From the NCBI GenBank assembly GCA_050084515.1, contig CM114275.1, positions 9,176,001 to 9,240,000 on the forward strand: a stretch of 64,000 nucleotides of DNA. Reading direction: 5' to 3'. Under the pieces are notes generated by a model. It saw only the letters and a list, made by a program, of their open reading frames with translations. It was not told the origin of the DNA and ran no database searches. Position 1 is the first letter of the stretch. The number at the start of each line of letters is the position of its first letter. Source of the stretch: Blasia pusilla. Taxonomy: Eukaryota > Marchantiophyta > Marchantiopsida > Blasiales. The translations under genes and the position numbers were made by a program. Shown here piece by piece: positions 1 to 10,597 of this stretch.

Positions 1-645
1 AATTCCATGAGTGAATCTCAACAAGACCAAGAGAAGAAAGTGTTACCAAATCCTTATGAAGAGATGCGAAAAGCAACAAATTTTGGCGATCAAGGCTTGC
101 AAAGATGCCATCTTTGGTAGTACTGATCGTTTGCTATAGTAAGTGTGAATAAGAATATTTATTAGTACAAGGAGACCATGAATAGTAGTGTCATTTCCTT
201 ATTGAGTGAAATCTCAAAATTGACATGGTTGGTTTTTTTTTAAGTTTGTCAAATGTAATAGGGTCTGGTAGGAGAAAGAGACATCATTCTATACTTGTAG
301 AGGCAAAAGAACAGCCACCAAGGCAAAGTCTTTGCTTAAAGGAGATAAGCGAATTGGGAGATACTAAGAGTGTTGTAAGTTCACAAGAGTGCACGTTGAC
401 TCCTTTTGCACAAAATCAGATTTCCGTTATGTCCTCTAACAAGGAGGATGATTATGATAGGCAAGAGGAAGATTTGCCTTATCACGATCACTTACAAGAG
501 TCATGGGTAGGTTATGAATGTTTCTTTTCTCCAATGGAAATGTCCAGGAAATTTTGGTAATATTGTTAAGGTAGACTAGTTAATAGTTTAATTCCATTGT
601 TTTTGATTACTTGATTATCTTGTATCTCTTCCAAAATCCCCCTAA

Positions 646-936
646 ATGCACGGAGGGAACCATGCTAGAGAAAGTCCTCCTTTTCAACCTCAACGTTGGA
701 ATGCACTAAGAGAATCAAATAAAGACTTTTCCTTGGGAAGATCTAGACGATGTGGTCCTCCACCACCATATCCTAGTGAGGCATGGCCATCTAGTGAGAT
801 GCAATGGAATCCCACACTAGATGGGTGGTTTTCCCCGGCACCCCGCGGCAAGGATATGGTTCATGGCCTTATGGAGCACACAAACAGTGGGCTGGTAGTA
901 GTGTGTCCTCACAACAACCATGGGTTTCATTTGTAA
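646..936 (+). CDS. possible 5' exon of the CACTA second protein
   Basis: Open segment of 96 codons, rich in Pro, Ser, Trp and Arg, with no domain I recognise. It could be a low-complexity N-terminal exon of the TNPA-like gene whose better exons follow at 1.3-4.1 kb. A shorter open segment at 225-560 (111 codons, Lys/Glu rich) may belong to the same transcript. There is no independent support for the boundaries, and neither segment may be real. Confidence 0.25.
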   Translation: MHGGNHARESPPFQPQRWNALRESNKDFSLGRSRRCGPPPPYPSEAWPSSEMQWNPTLDGWFSPAPRGKDMVHGLMEHTNSGLVVVCPHNNHGFHL

Positions 937-1195
937 GTATATGTTCATAGATTTCATATATTTGGTTCATTTTCTTTGTTTTGTATCACTATTCACTCAT
1001 AACTTGTGTTTAATTTTCATGTGGCAATGAACTTAGCGTGGGGGATGAGATCCTCCAGATCCCTATCAAAGAGGTCCATCCCAGCTTATGTATAGAGGAG
1101 GATCTGAGCTACCTCCCAGCGCGAGTCAATCATGTCCCTTGCCTAGGATGACTCTAAGTCCTACTGATGGAGGCCAAAGTATAGGTAAAGTTGGA

Positions 1196-1197
<2 letters not shown>

Positions 1198-1231
<34 letters not shown>
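1198..1231 (+). repeat. (CT)n microsatellite
   Basis: A run of about 17 CT dinucleotides inside a probable intron of the CACTA second gene. Confidence 0.9.
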
Positions 1232-1233
<2 letters not shown>

Positions 1234-1323
1234 GAAATACCACAATTTTCAACACGTTTACTAGCCTACATTAATTGTCCAAAGCTAGAATTCTGGTCAG
1301 TAAAATTTTTAAGGGCTCCCACT

Positions 1324-1818
1324 TTGCTAAAGTGCAATTTAAGTTTTTCTGATTTTGTGATTTTACTCAGATTTCCATATTGTCCCACTGTTACTACTTA
1401 TGCAAGGGGTAGGGAAAGTAGATCCAAGCATGATGTATGGACAAATGAAGTTAATAAACATAAGGATCTGAATTTGAAACCTCGATGCGAGTTAAAACCA
1501 AATGGGTGTCGTGAAAACAAGTTTCATGGTTATGAGCCTTGGTTGAGTGATCTCAAAGTATAAGTCATGCGTTATCTTGATTTGTCATGTATTGAGATAA
1601 GTAGACAAGACCCTATGAGTATGGCAATGGTTACCAACTACATAAATAAATCCTATATCTATGTTGGTGCACCTGTTTTGGATCCTGAGTTCTTAAGAAA
1701 GAAAATTGCCCAACTATTAAAAATTGAGAGGTCAAGTTTAAAGGCCTATTGGCTGAAGAATGGAGGCTATCGAGAAGTCCCTTGCCATCTTGAATTAAGG
1801 GCGGTGGAGTGGGAATGA
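1324..1818 (+). pseudogene. TNPA-like / Transposase_24-type segment of the CACTA element
   Basis: One reading frame with a single stop (TAA at 1561-1563) gives about 160 codons. The second half has the pattern I know from plant CACTA TNPA-like (Ptta/En/Spm) proteins: a residue run ERSSLKAYWLKNGG, then EVPCHLE, and a closing VEWE, resembling the family's 'RS.LK...  ...VP.HL....WE.L' stretch before the 'W......' segment. The protein is thought to bind subterminal repeats and act with the TNP2 transposase. The stop and uncertain splice sites suggest decay or an unrecognised intron. The assignment rests on motif resemblance, not a search. Confidence 0.5.
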
Positions 1819-2752
1819 ATGCCAGACTATGTTGGATTCTCAACATCCACTTCTCTAAGCACCATTAATCTGATCGGCCCCCTTGTATGAGGAGAAGCCT
1901 AGATTGATGGTTCCGACTTAGACGTCGGAGGAGTCATAGTAATATGACGTAGGTGGTTTTAGGAGTAGCGTTACTAGGTTTATCTTACCCTATATTGCAT
2001 CATGGTGGGGGAATTTTTTTCTATTAATAGAAACAAAGAAAAATAGGTAAAAACCCTAGTTTTTCCGAGTAGTCAAATAGTCGGGAGCTGCAGCGGTAGC
2101 GTATTCTCGTATGTCGAGTTTCCTCCATGTTCAAGTTCCATCGAAGCTCTTCTGTGAGCGCATGGACGGACTAGGCCACTTTGTATCTCTAAGTTTTGTA
2201 AAGATTTCAATGATTTCGTCACTTTCTGTTTTCTCACAGACTATTGGTTGTCAGAATCAGGGAAATTTAAGGCCGAGCAAATGATGAAAGCTTGGTCACA
2301 TGTTCAAACTTTGAACTATAATGGCCGATCAGGCTTAGAAAATTTTTCAATAAGCCCTTAGCATGAGCTTTGACTTTCACTTGTAAAAATGTAGTTTCAA
2401 ATTGTTGGGTTCTTCTTCTGGTATCCACTCTATCAATTTAGGCATTCCCATGAGCTTATATATGAAAATTGTACTTGTTTCTTATTTCAAAATTTATAAT
2501 AATGACACGTGCAATATGGGATGTGTTTTAGGTGGTTCCATAAAGAGGGATTTTTGCTCATGGAACAACAAGAGAGGAGGTTCCATATATTATCACACCC
2601 CACGAGTACAGATTTTAGTGGGGCTTCACGAGTAAGTTACACACAAGTTTCAAAATTGGTTAGTATAGTGATCATGGATTGAAAGGAAAATTATGGAAAT
2701 GTATCATAGAAAGTATTGACATCTTGGAATATTTATCTATTATGCTTGACAG
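1819..2752 (+). other. non-coding interval inside the CACTA element
   Basis: No convincing gene. It probably holds intronic sequence. The stretch around 1980-2060 (CATCATGG..., an AT-rich tract, AATAGAAACAAAG) looks like part of an old LTR, but I find no partner copy or target duplication. Confidence 0.4.
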
Positions 2753-3017
2753 GGAGTCGACTCAGATCTCACTTCCCACATGAATGAGGTGGAGACCAGA
2801 TTGGATGAAGGTCTACGTGATATGAGATCCCAAATTGAGAATGGCGAGAGGGAGCAAAAACTTAAATGGAATGATCTTCAGGCAAGTCACCAACTTCTTG
2901 AGGAGAAGTTGAGTGTACTTCTGCGCATGCTCTTAAAATTGGCTCAAAGTGGAAAAGAAACAAGGTCCAATGTCTCAATTGATGATGCACTTATAGATAA
3001 GTCATCAACCTTGAAAA
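2753..3017 (+). pseudogene. coiled-coil exon of the CACTA second protein
   Basis: Bounded by a plausible acceptor (TGACAG before 2753) and a consensus donor (AAAA|GTAAGT at 3018). It encodes 88 residues with heptad-like Leu/Glu/Arg spacing (for example RLDEGLRDMRSQIENGE and LLEEKLSVLLRMLLKLAQ), as in the C-terminal half of plant CACTA TNPA-like proteins. The next exon may lie at about 3130-3210, where the frame reads a Lys/Arg-rich end (EAKRSRKKK). No catalytic residues are expected here. The boundaries are inferred from splice consensus only. Confidence 0.5.
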
Positions 3018-3870
3018 GTAAGTTCCTTTTCTTATATAAGTCCAATTATATTTCATGAAGGCACTCTAAATTCTGATTTTTTTTCTCATTTTTACATCAT
3101 GATCTAATTACTTCTATGGCTTGTGCTGGGCGTTATCAAGAATCGCATGAGTTTACAGACAATGTTGAGAACCTTGTTGAGGCTAAAAGGTCCCGTAAGA
3201 AAAAATGAACAAAGCCTCACATGAATGTTGGCTTTGAAGATAGGACTACTTTGATAGGTGAAAATCTTTGACATATCTTCTTGTAGGTTTAATCACTCAT
3301 ATTCCCTATTGCAAGTTTTCTGGAAATTTTTAATGTAGGTGTACCATAATTATACAATGAACTCCAATGTAAATCTGAAATTCCACAGGAAATGAGAAAG
3401 TCTATAGTGCTGATCCGGTGAGCCAGGTGTTGAACAAGAGCTTTTCAAGTGTAATGATCAAAGGTAACACTCAAACATCTGCCACATTTTGTACCTAGAT
3501 TCTCCAATTTCTCCATACCTTTATTCCATATTTCAACAATGACGATATCAAGTTGGATTATGGTGAGTGATTAATCACTCAGCTCACTAAGACTATACCA
3601 AGTTTTATTGGCATTTGCATTGCTTTTCTCTGTTGCTCTTGTGCAATTAAAGAGAAGATTGATCATTCTCACCTTATTAACAATAGTGATAAACCTAAAT
3701 TTGTGACTACTACAATATCCCAAGGTGCATATCTTAACTCTATTTTCTTTTTAGTCCATGTCTTATTTCTTCTATTTGCACTTGCTAAGATATAAGAATG
3801 TTGAAGAACTATATGTTTTGAATTGGTATATATGTAGCTCCGTTTGGGAGATGAAGTACATCTCACATAG

Positions 3871-4113
3871 CCAAAACTCAACCGGAATATTTTGGGTCAT
3901 GGAGTAGTTTCAGGCTTGAGTGGGCGAGACAAGTTCCATGGGAAGGATATAGGTCCTAGATTAGTTTGAGTGGACCTTAAGGATACTTCTCAAGTGGATT
4001 ACCAACTATGGGAGCCAAATAAAATGGACAAACCTGCTCAACTCACACTTGGAGATGGAATTGGAACTTCAATTATTTGGCTAGAGTTGAATATGAAGAA
4101 GCTAGTTCATTAG
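3871..4113 (+). pseudogene. C-terminal domain of the CACTA second protein (DUF8039-like)
   Basis: One frame with a single TGA reads GHGVVSGLSGRDKFHGKDIG, then VDLKDTSQVDYQLWEP, then AQLTLGDGIGTSIIW, ending in a stop at 4111. This follows the layout I associate with the conserved C-terminal module of plant CACTA second proteins: 'G.V.......VHG..L....V.V.VD' followed by 'L.DA.G..I.WP'. The position, about 500 bp before the subterminal repeats, fits the last exon. The internal stop points to a dead copy. The domain name is from memory and should be checked with a profile search. Confidence 0.55.
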
Positions 4114-4569
4114 GATCTTTGGATATTGTGATTTTTAGAATTGTTTAAGTTTTCAAAATTCCATCAAATTCATTCGTTTGTAGTTTGGCTTCCATATGCT
4201 CTTGGTTCCTTCTTGCAACTTGTTCAGATGTAAGCACTTTGATTCTGCCATACAATGAATCATGTATATTTTGGTTTCATTAATTAGAGAATGGTTTGAT
4301 TGTGATGTATCTGTAGTTTTCAGTATTCATTGTAATTGGCATGTACCCTAGAATTACTTGCCTGATATATATCCCTCTTCTAGAGCTTCAGATTGAGATT
4401 TTTTCTATCCTCACCATTGTATATACTACTTGTATTCACACATTACTCCTTACTTGATCGAAGAGAATCTCACTTTATTTTAAGAGGATAATGTTACTTA
4501 GATGACCACCACTTAGTTACCAAAGTAACTCCTCTGATTTAACAATCACTAGGAGGAGAAATGACAAAT

Positions 4570-5309
4570 TGTGAAGACAATATATGATCTAATAATAAAA
4601 CACAACTGATAGAGTTGGATGAATGACTAATAACTCAGACGGTCAAAATATTATGTATTGGTCATAAAAATGAATAATTTAGTCATGATAAGGTCTCATA
4701 CAGTGAACACAATGACTCCAATGGTTTGGCAATATGACTTGTACAGTCATGAATGACTCGAGATAAATGACTTAAACCATCAATATAATATCTCAATTAG
4801 TTATGAAATATGACTATAGTACATCTAAGGTGACTAAAATAGTCGTAATTGCGAATCCACCTAGTCATAATTAATGACTCATGTAGTCATAGGAAATGAC
4901 GCAGTTGGTACGTATGACTTAGTCATTTCAACCACGTGTTACTCTGTCATTCGTTCATATCATTAAACATGTCATCATCTGATTGAGCCTAAACAATCCA
5001 GTGTTCCCAAGGATGACATCTGGCAAAACAACAGTTGATGCTCACTTTGCCACATCATTTCTTATTGCCATGTCATACGCCAACTTGGCACCCTAACGTG
5101 TCACTCACACATTACATCTTAATCATATATCAATGATTGAATATCTAAAGATTTCACTTATTTACCGATCTGGTAGTGAGAGTAATATTCAGTATGTGAC
5201 TTGGTTTATATGACTCTAATGGTTATGAGTCATTGTGAGTCATTTACCATGAACAATGACTCAACCTAGTCATTTATTAGAGTCACATAATACGTAATTT
5301 CTTCTAGTG
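4570..5309 (+). repeat. CACTA subterminal repeats and right TIR
   Basis: Around twenty copies of ATGACT or its complement AGTCAT in both orientations, denser towards 5309, and a terminal TTTCTTCTAGTG. In CACTA elements the TNPA-like protein binds such arrays. The last 60 bp closely resemble the CACTA ends at 35329 and, less closely, at 21881, so the window holds three ends of one family. Confidence 0.75.
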
Positions 5310-5395
5310 CGCACGCTCAAGGCAGGCAAGCGTTGGTTGGGCACAGGCAAGAGCAGATCACCCTTGATTATGGGTCTAGATACACTCTTCGGATT

Positions 5396-5670
5396 GTATC
5401 ATGCGCATACGTATTGCTACACAACCCACATCGCTGGTCACATCTACACACCACAAAACACCAATCTTCCCCAACATACGGGTAGATCTGCACATAAATG
5501 AAACATACTCATGCATATACATTGGGATCCCACAAAAAAATCAAGAGTAGTAAAAACGGCTCACTCGGCCTAAAACTCCACTCATGAATCTACGTCGGCA
5601 TATCAAACCACATCCACCCTCTACTATGAGGGAATCCAGACGCTAACACCCTAACTCCTGCACACCCACA
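5396..5670. repeat. LTR-like dispersed fragment, copy 1
   Basis: The part at 5396-5470 (GCGCATACGTATTGCTACAC...) matches 56137-56215. The part at 5551-5670 (CTCACTCGGCC...ACTCCACT...CACATCCACCCTC) matches 50172-50288 at roughly 80% by eye. The same layout, with a '...CCAAACCCACTC' core, recurs in the LTR of the gypsy element at 10033. This suggests a family of related LTRs. No clean termini were found. Confidence 0.45.
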
Positions 5671-5675
5671 CACGA

Positions 5676-6068
5676 CAATGCAAGAGAGGCACTCCCAAGG
5701 TTGCACGTGGACAAAGTCCCTTTCCTCGGACTTGTCCATGTCCGCGGCCATATGTCCATTCCGAGGACAGACATGTCCATGTGGGCTCCATGAGCCCGCG
5801 TTTCCCGCGGCCCGCTGCTCGTGCACATCGAGCATTCCACCCTTGCTTTGCCAGTGCACATGACGCCCGACGTCCGTTCTCGGTTGGGCTGATGTTATGG
5901 AGAAGTTGGGCCCGAGTCGCGCCCTCTGATTTTTTTCCACGACCCCCCTCCCCTTGCCCCGCAAGCCCGCCCACACTACCGCGATGTCCCCCAGGCCCGC
6001 CTACCCCCCGCGATGCCCCCTAGCCCGCCTGCCTGCCCGCATCAATTCCTGCTAATCGGATGATGCCA
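5676..6068. other. GC-rich spacer without a gene
   Basis: C-rich sequence with overlapping open frames on both strands (5590-6023) that share no recognisable domain and look like by-products of base composition. No gene is called. Confidence 0.5.
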
Positions 6069-6246
6069 CATGTTTATTTGTTCAAAGCCCCCTTAGCCCG
6101 CGTGTGGCACGCTTCTCCCGAATCTGGAACTGCCATGTGGCACGATGGGGTTGGCTAGATCGAATTTTGAACCTCCTCCCTACCCTCCTCCCTCCTCCCT
6201 CCTCCCTCCTCCCTCCTCCCATTCCTCATTTGGGATAAACCCATAA
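6069..6246. repeat. duplicated segment with (CCTCCCT)n, copy A
   Basis: Matches 8172-8320 over its whole length, apart from an 11-bp insertion and a longer CCTCCCT run here (6172-6219). Both copies end in CATTCCTCATTTGGGATAAA. Confidence 0.85.
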
Positions 6247-6247
6247 G

Positions 6248-6312
6248 TTTTGGGCCCACAAGTGGGCCCAAAAGTGCTTATAAGGACAGGGTTTGGGGCT
6301 AATTAACCCCAA
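6248..6312 (+). promoter_or_regulatory. candidate promoter: GGGCCC palindrome, TATA-like box, AT-core palindrome
   Basis: A perfect inverted repeat, TTTTGGGCCCAC (6248-6259) and GTGGGCCCAAAA (6262-6273), contains two TGGGCC cores like plant site-II/TCP-binding elements. A TTATAAG box follows at 6278-6284. Then comes a near-perfect 20-bp palindrome, TTGGGGCTAATTAACCCCAA, at 6293-6312. A long T-rich leader precedes the ORFs from 6887. The order (upstream palindrome, TATA, pyrimidine-rich leader) suggests a real promoter, perhaps of the mobile unit to which those ORFs belong. Confidence 0.45.
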
Positions 6313-6886
6313 TTATCCCTCATTTCCTTAATTTTTCTCATTTTTTGCCGTTTCTTTGAGTGTTTCTTGGATTAGGCTCCAAATTTTATTGGTTCCTTGA
6401 TAGCTAAGGGCTTTCAAGTTTCTAGGAATTTTGGAGAAATCCATTGCGGGCCTTTTAGGGGTTGTTGGATTTTTTTTGTGACACGCTTGGATATTGGCGC
6501 TCCTTGTTGTGTCCTAAACAAACCCCAATTGACTCCACGTTAGGTGAGAAGTTGTGAGTGTGAAAATCTCTTATGTCACCAAACTTGTTTAGTGATTTTG
6601 AAATTTTTGATTCACAAACTTAAGTTCTCGATTTTCTTCATTGATTCCCTCAACACATTTGGGATGTGGAGGTGGCCAATGAAACTTATCTTAACACGCA
6701 TATATTCCTTTTGAGTGACCTACCTAAGCCAAAACCTTATTCCTCCATTCACGCGCATGAGCATTACTTGAGCCATTATCTTAGTATCTTATATTATTTT
6801 ATTTTTTGGTACTTATGTCAACTCATCCTATTTTTTTGTTGTTTTTTTTTCAAAGGATATTTTCTTATCCTCTTCATCTGAGCAAA

Positions 6887-7425
6887 ATGTCTAATGGGGC
6901 TGGATCTTCAAGGGCGGGAGATAACCAAAATGAGACCGATGATAGACTGGATAGTGCCAAGAGGCCAAGAGTGAATTCAATATGGCTATAAGAGAGGACT
7001 GGTTAAATTGGGTTTTCCAGCTTCCGTTAGAGAAGAGACGATCCTATATTTTGAGGGGTATGGATGGTTTCCATGACTACACCTTGGAATTGCTAAGATT
7101 GGCTAGGAGAGTTGCAAAGAAATTTCAGTGGGAAGTGGATGTCAAAGAGGCCGATAGGTTAAGTAAATTTTGTGGCCAACAAGGTGTTCACCTCGAGAGA
7201 GTGTATATTGATCTCAAGGCATTCAAGAATGAGCAGCTGAATGTTGTAGACACCACTCTCATTGAAAGGTTTAGTGTTGAGTTAAGAAATGCTCAACGTC
7301 TTTTCAAGGAACATAGTACTAACGTGGGTCATACATTGATAGTTCCATGTGCGATTATATGGATTTTTTATAAGAACTTGATAGTAGGAAATGATCCAAA
7401 GGATATTGTGGGATCAGGTTTATAG
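6887..7425 (+). pseudogene. unrecognised ORF, frameshifted
   Basis: An ATG at 6887 opens a short hydrophilic frame (MSNGAGSSRAGDNQ...) that stops at 6991. The next frame, from 6982, runs 147 codons to 7425 and has a helical, charged composition (for example RSYILRGMDGFHDYTLELL, then LARRVAKKFQWEVDVKEADR). A single frameshift near 6980 would join them into about 178 residues. I do not recognise the family; the first part resembles the disordered N-terminus of a gag-like or plant TE protein. It follows the candidate promoter at 6248-6312 and precedes two more ORFs on the same strand, so the three may be one gene or a TE gene cluster. Confidence 0.4.
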
Positions 7426-7459
7426 GGAACAATCTACCAATGTAAAATAAACCAAACCC

Positions 7460-7975
7460 TTGCCTTTAGTGAAGATATTTACCATCGGGGTTGGAGATTG
7501 GGGAAATGCTATGTGGGAGGATGAGTGCTTAGTGTCACCTCATAGATGGTGGCAGCGTGAACAAAGAAATCATGTTGGGCACATAACACCGGAGTTGACA
7601 ACAGGGCCCAAGAATCTCCCTTTTAGGATAGCCATTGAAATCTGTCCTAGGGTTGATTGTGAAAAATCTGAATTATGTGACATACAACCTTGCTCTCAAG
7701 GATGCCCACACAAATATGAGATTTACTTACTTGGAAAGGATTCAAAAGTGAGCATTAACTCTCAATCCCTTTGATTGCAAAAGCTTAGAGTAGCTTATTG
7801 CATATATCAGAGCAAATGCCAAAATATTAGGTGTAGACAATATAGATTCAGCATTAAGGTCAATAACCACAATGATGAGAATGTAAATCTATTGTCTGAT
7901 TGTTACTCTTTTCATGAGAAATGGAATACTTCATTGGAAGAGGTTGATTTTGTGACTCTGAATTTTTGTGAATGA
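7460..7975 (+). pseudogene. unrecognised Cys-containing ORF with one internal stop
   Basis: A single frame with one TGA at 7772-7774. It contains scattered Cys and His (CPRVDCEKSELCDIQPCSQGC, then CIYQSKCQNIRC) that could form a zinc site, but the spacing matches no family I know. Codons after 7826 are part of a direct duplication repeated at 8839-9185. The stop codon and the disruption downstream suggest the unit is dead. It may be the middle part of the protein encoded at 6887-7425 and 9092-9928. Confidence 0.35.
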
Positions 7976-8171
7976 TTAATTTTGGTTGATCCATGGATAT
8001 ATCCAAATGTTATTGTGTCACTATTATTGGAATATTTTCTAAACCATTGTTTCCTTTTGGATTTTGGTAAAAGATAAGATGGCACTGCCACCTTATGAAG
8101 ACCATTTTCCTCACGACGAAGAGGGTGATGGAAGAGGGGAATAACAAATGCCCACGCGTGCAAAGGTGACC
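7826..8171 (+). repeat. 346-bp direct duplication, copy 1
   Basis: Shares TATTAGGTGTAGAC...GCAAAGGTGACCA with 8839-9185 at about 93-95% by eye. The two copies flank a 667-bp composite insert. Confidence 0.9.
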
Positions 8172-8838
8172 ACGTGTTCATTTGTGAAAAGCCCCCTTAG
8201 CCCGCTTCTCCCGAATCCGGAATTGCCATGTGGCACGGTGGGGTTGGCTAGATCAAATTTTGAACCTCCTCCCTACCCTCCTCCCTCCTCCCATTCCTCA
8301 TTTGGGATAAACCCATAACCCATCCCATATCTACTCTCCCTCTCTACCGTATCTAAACTCCTCTCCTATCTGCCCTACATTTACTAAAATACACTCACTC
8401 ATTCCATTCCTCTCTACTCTACACTCTCCTCTCTGTGTCTTTATTTCTCTACAACATAAGTTAGCCTCACTCACTCATTAATACTATCTCCCTCACTCAC
8501 TTACCTCTACTTTACTCTACTCTACTCTACTACTCTACTCTACTGTACTCTACTCTTATCCCCCTCTTTCTTTGTCTCTATTTCCATGCATCAAAACTTG
8601 TTTAGGGTGCATGGAACTCTAAACTTTCCAGAGTGAGTGAGTTCATCTTTCATGTAGGACCCTAGATTTTCCGTAAGGATCCACTAGTCTGCACAAAGCT
8701 TATAAGATCACGAACGCGCCCGGGACTGATGAGCCTTCCTCGCATCACCACTGATGATTCACTCTTCAACAAAGTCCAACTAACTTGACTTGCGAAAGTG
8801 CACAATGCTCTTATTTTCTCGAGTAAGGCCCTGTTCCT
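8172..8838. repeat. composite insert between the duplicated copies
   Basis: Three parts are visible: 8172-8320, homologous to 6069-6246; a TCTAC/TACTC microsatellite-rich stretch (best at 8508-8567); and 8640-8838, homologous to 20040-20238. It thus joins a piece found upstream of the ORF cluster to a piece found downstream of it. No gene is seen. Confidence 0.85.
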
Positions 8839-9185
8839 ATTAGGTGTAGACGATATAGATTCAGCATTAAGGTCAATAATCACAATGATGAGAATGTAAA
8901 TCTGTTGGCTGATTGTTACTCTTTTCATGAGAAATGGAATACTTCATTGGAAGAGGTTGATTTTGTGACTCTGAATTTTTGTGAATGATTTATTTTGGTT
9001 GATCCATGGATGTATCCAAATGTTATCGTGTCACTATTATTGGAATATTTTCTAAACCACTGTTTCCTTTTGGATTTTGGTAAAAGATAAGATGGCGTTG
9101 CCGCCTCATGAAGACCGTAGTCCTCATGACAAAGAGGATGATGGAAGAGGGGAAGAACAATTTCCCACACGTGCAAAGGTGACCA
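8839..9185 (+). repeat. 346-bp direct duplication, copy 2
   Basis: Partner of 7826-8171. After 9185 the sequence continues into the downstream ORF, so this copy keeps the original junction, whereas copy 1 runs into the composite insert. Confidence 0.9.
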
Positions 9186-9928
9186 AGAAGATGGTCGGAG
9201 AATTTGTCACGGATGATGAATTAATGCGCACTTGGATAGTGGCCTTGACCCATAAATCCTCTCCCTAGAGTTGAAGAGGTCGCGCATCAAGTGGCCGGAG
9301 CGTGCGATTGGAGAATTTGCAAGGAAAGTATAGGAGAAAAGAGTGGCGAAAGGTTTGGGCATTGTTCAATGGCCTTTCAAACTACAAGAGTCTCATTGCA
9401 AAGAAGAAGAAGTTAGTGAGCGAGGTATTTTTCAAGCTCAAAGTGGCGGAGTTAATGAAGGACATGGATGTCCATTATGATGATATGGAGGACGGGTCTC
9501 GAGGAAGAGACAAGAGACATAGAATTCAAGAGGATTGCACCCCACAACCTCAATCAAAATGAGCAAGAGTGGAACCTTCATCAGCAAGATTATTACCACG
9601 CCAATACCTGCAAGATGGATCGTCAAAAAACCCTAGAGGCAGAGATGAAGGGAGAGTTATGATGGGGGCGGAAGCAATGTACTATCTTGAGGATAGACCA
9701 AATAGTAGGAATGATTACAATATAGGCCATGATTATAGTGCAAGCTCTTGTAGGGAGACTCCCCGGGAGAGTGCTCCCGATAATAGCGAGGTTATGTCTT
9801 GTCTATCACAGTTGGAGAGATTGATAACAAATTCCCAACGCTCTTTTGATTTGGAAGCGGAATTCAACATGTTGAGGGGGAAACATCAAAAATTGTCAGA
9901 GGAGCATGAAAGACTTAAGAGGGAGATG
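9092..9928 (+). pseudogene. unrecognised coiled-coil protein, 5' part (split by the gypsy insertion)
   Basis: One frame from ATG 9092 with stops at about 9266-9274 and 9560-9562. It begins MALPPHEDRSPHDKEDDG, has a basic middle (KYRRKEWRKVWALFNGL), and ends in a coiled-coil-like stretch (FNMLRGKHQKLSEEHERLK). The frame continues precisely after the retroelement: ...KREM at 9926-9928 joins TEMERIMNEL at 19828. Without the insertion the protein would be about 330 residues. I know no family for it. The N-terminal methionine region is present twice because of the 346-bp duplication (8079 and 9092). Confidence 0.5.
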
Positions 9929-10032
9929 TCATGCGAATCCATATCGTCATACAACATACATCGCTGACATACCATACTCACATACCTACATAACATAGAC
10001 GAGAGCATCCACAAACACAAGTGTACCACAAC
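9929..10032 (-). repeat. partial LTR (tail segment) of the methyltransferase gypsy
   Basis: Matches 10377-10497 with one deletion of about 13 bp, starting inside the LTR at TCATGC and ending ...TACCACAAC. It is joined head-to-tail to the complete LTR at 10033, which gives a direct LTR-LTR junction. Confidence 0.85.
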
Positions 10033-10495
10033 TGAAATCCGTGAAAGACCTACTGTCAAAAAACACGTATAGAATCACATACAATCGAGCCAAACCCACT
10101 CCACGATGGGAGAATCCAGGTCGAAGATTGCGGGAACCACCATAGCCAAGAGCTCTACTCACTACCAAGGCTAACTCCCAATGCAACAAGCTCAACTCAA
10201 AGAAATAACTATTCTTTGAGTGCACTCCACGTAAGAGCGGGCCCTACTGGAAAATTCACCCTCAATTGAGTAACCCCCAACCCTATGTATGAAACTGCAT
10301 CTCTACCTAGACACTACGGCCCTACATAAGGCATGGCCTCTACTAGCACACTATACTCTACGACATAATCCGTATGGTCATGCTTGGTTGTCGTATAATC
10401 CACATCGTCATACAACATACATCGCTGACATACCATACTCACATACCTACATAACATAGACGAGAGCATCCACAAACACAAGTATACCACAACTC
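10033..10495 (-). repeat. complete LTR (463 bp) of the methyltransferase gypsy
   Basis: Starts TGAAATCC and ends TACCACA on the plus strand, hence TG...CA in element sense. Its first 348 bp match 19462-19827 and its last part matches 9929-10032. It lies downstream of the coding region, so it is the 3' LTR. Confidence 0.85.
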
Positions 10496-10497
10496 GC

Positions 10498-10510
10498 CCC
10501 CCTAATTGGC
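10498..10510 (-). other. polypurine tract
   Basis: Plus-strand TCGCCCCCCTAA next to the LTR end reads TTAGGGGGGCGA on the element strand, the expected plus-strand primer site immediately before the 3' LTR. Confidence 0.6.
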
Positions 10511-10597
10511 GATTAGGTCCCTCTAACTCCCAGGTAGCCCTATACATCTACTACATGCTATACACCTTCGTGGGTGCACGAATCAGAAGGCCGGGTG

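Larger units (their letters stand above)
1..5309 (+). mobile_element. CACTA (En/Spm) DNA transposon, 3' part
   Basis: The right border is the sequence TTTCTTCTAGTG ending at 5309, the complement of the CACTAGAAGAAA type of terminus typical of plant CACTA elements. It is preceded by a subterminal zone dense in ATGACT/AGTCAT motifs, also typical of the superfamily. Upstream exon-like segments encode pieces of a TNPA-like second protein. The left TIR is not in the window, so the element starts before base 1 or has lost its left end. The TNP2-type transposase is not seen. CACTA elements normally make 3-bp target duplications; the three bases after the border are CGC, but the left partner cannot be checked. 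Confidence 0.72.

Noticed and set aside
5590-6023. Four overlapping frames in C-rich DNA
   Set aside because: All are explained by low stop-codon frequency in GC-rich sequence; no motif or splice context.
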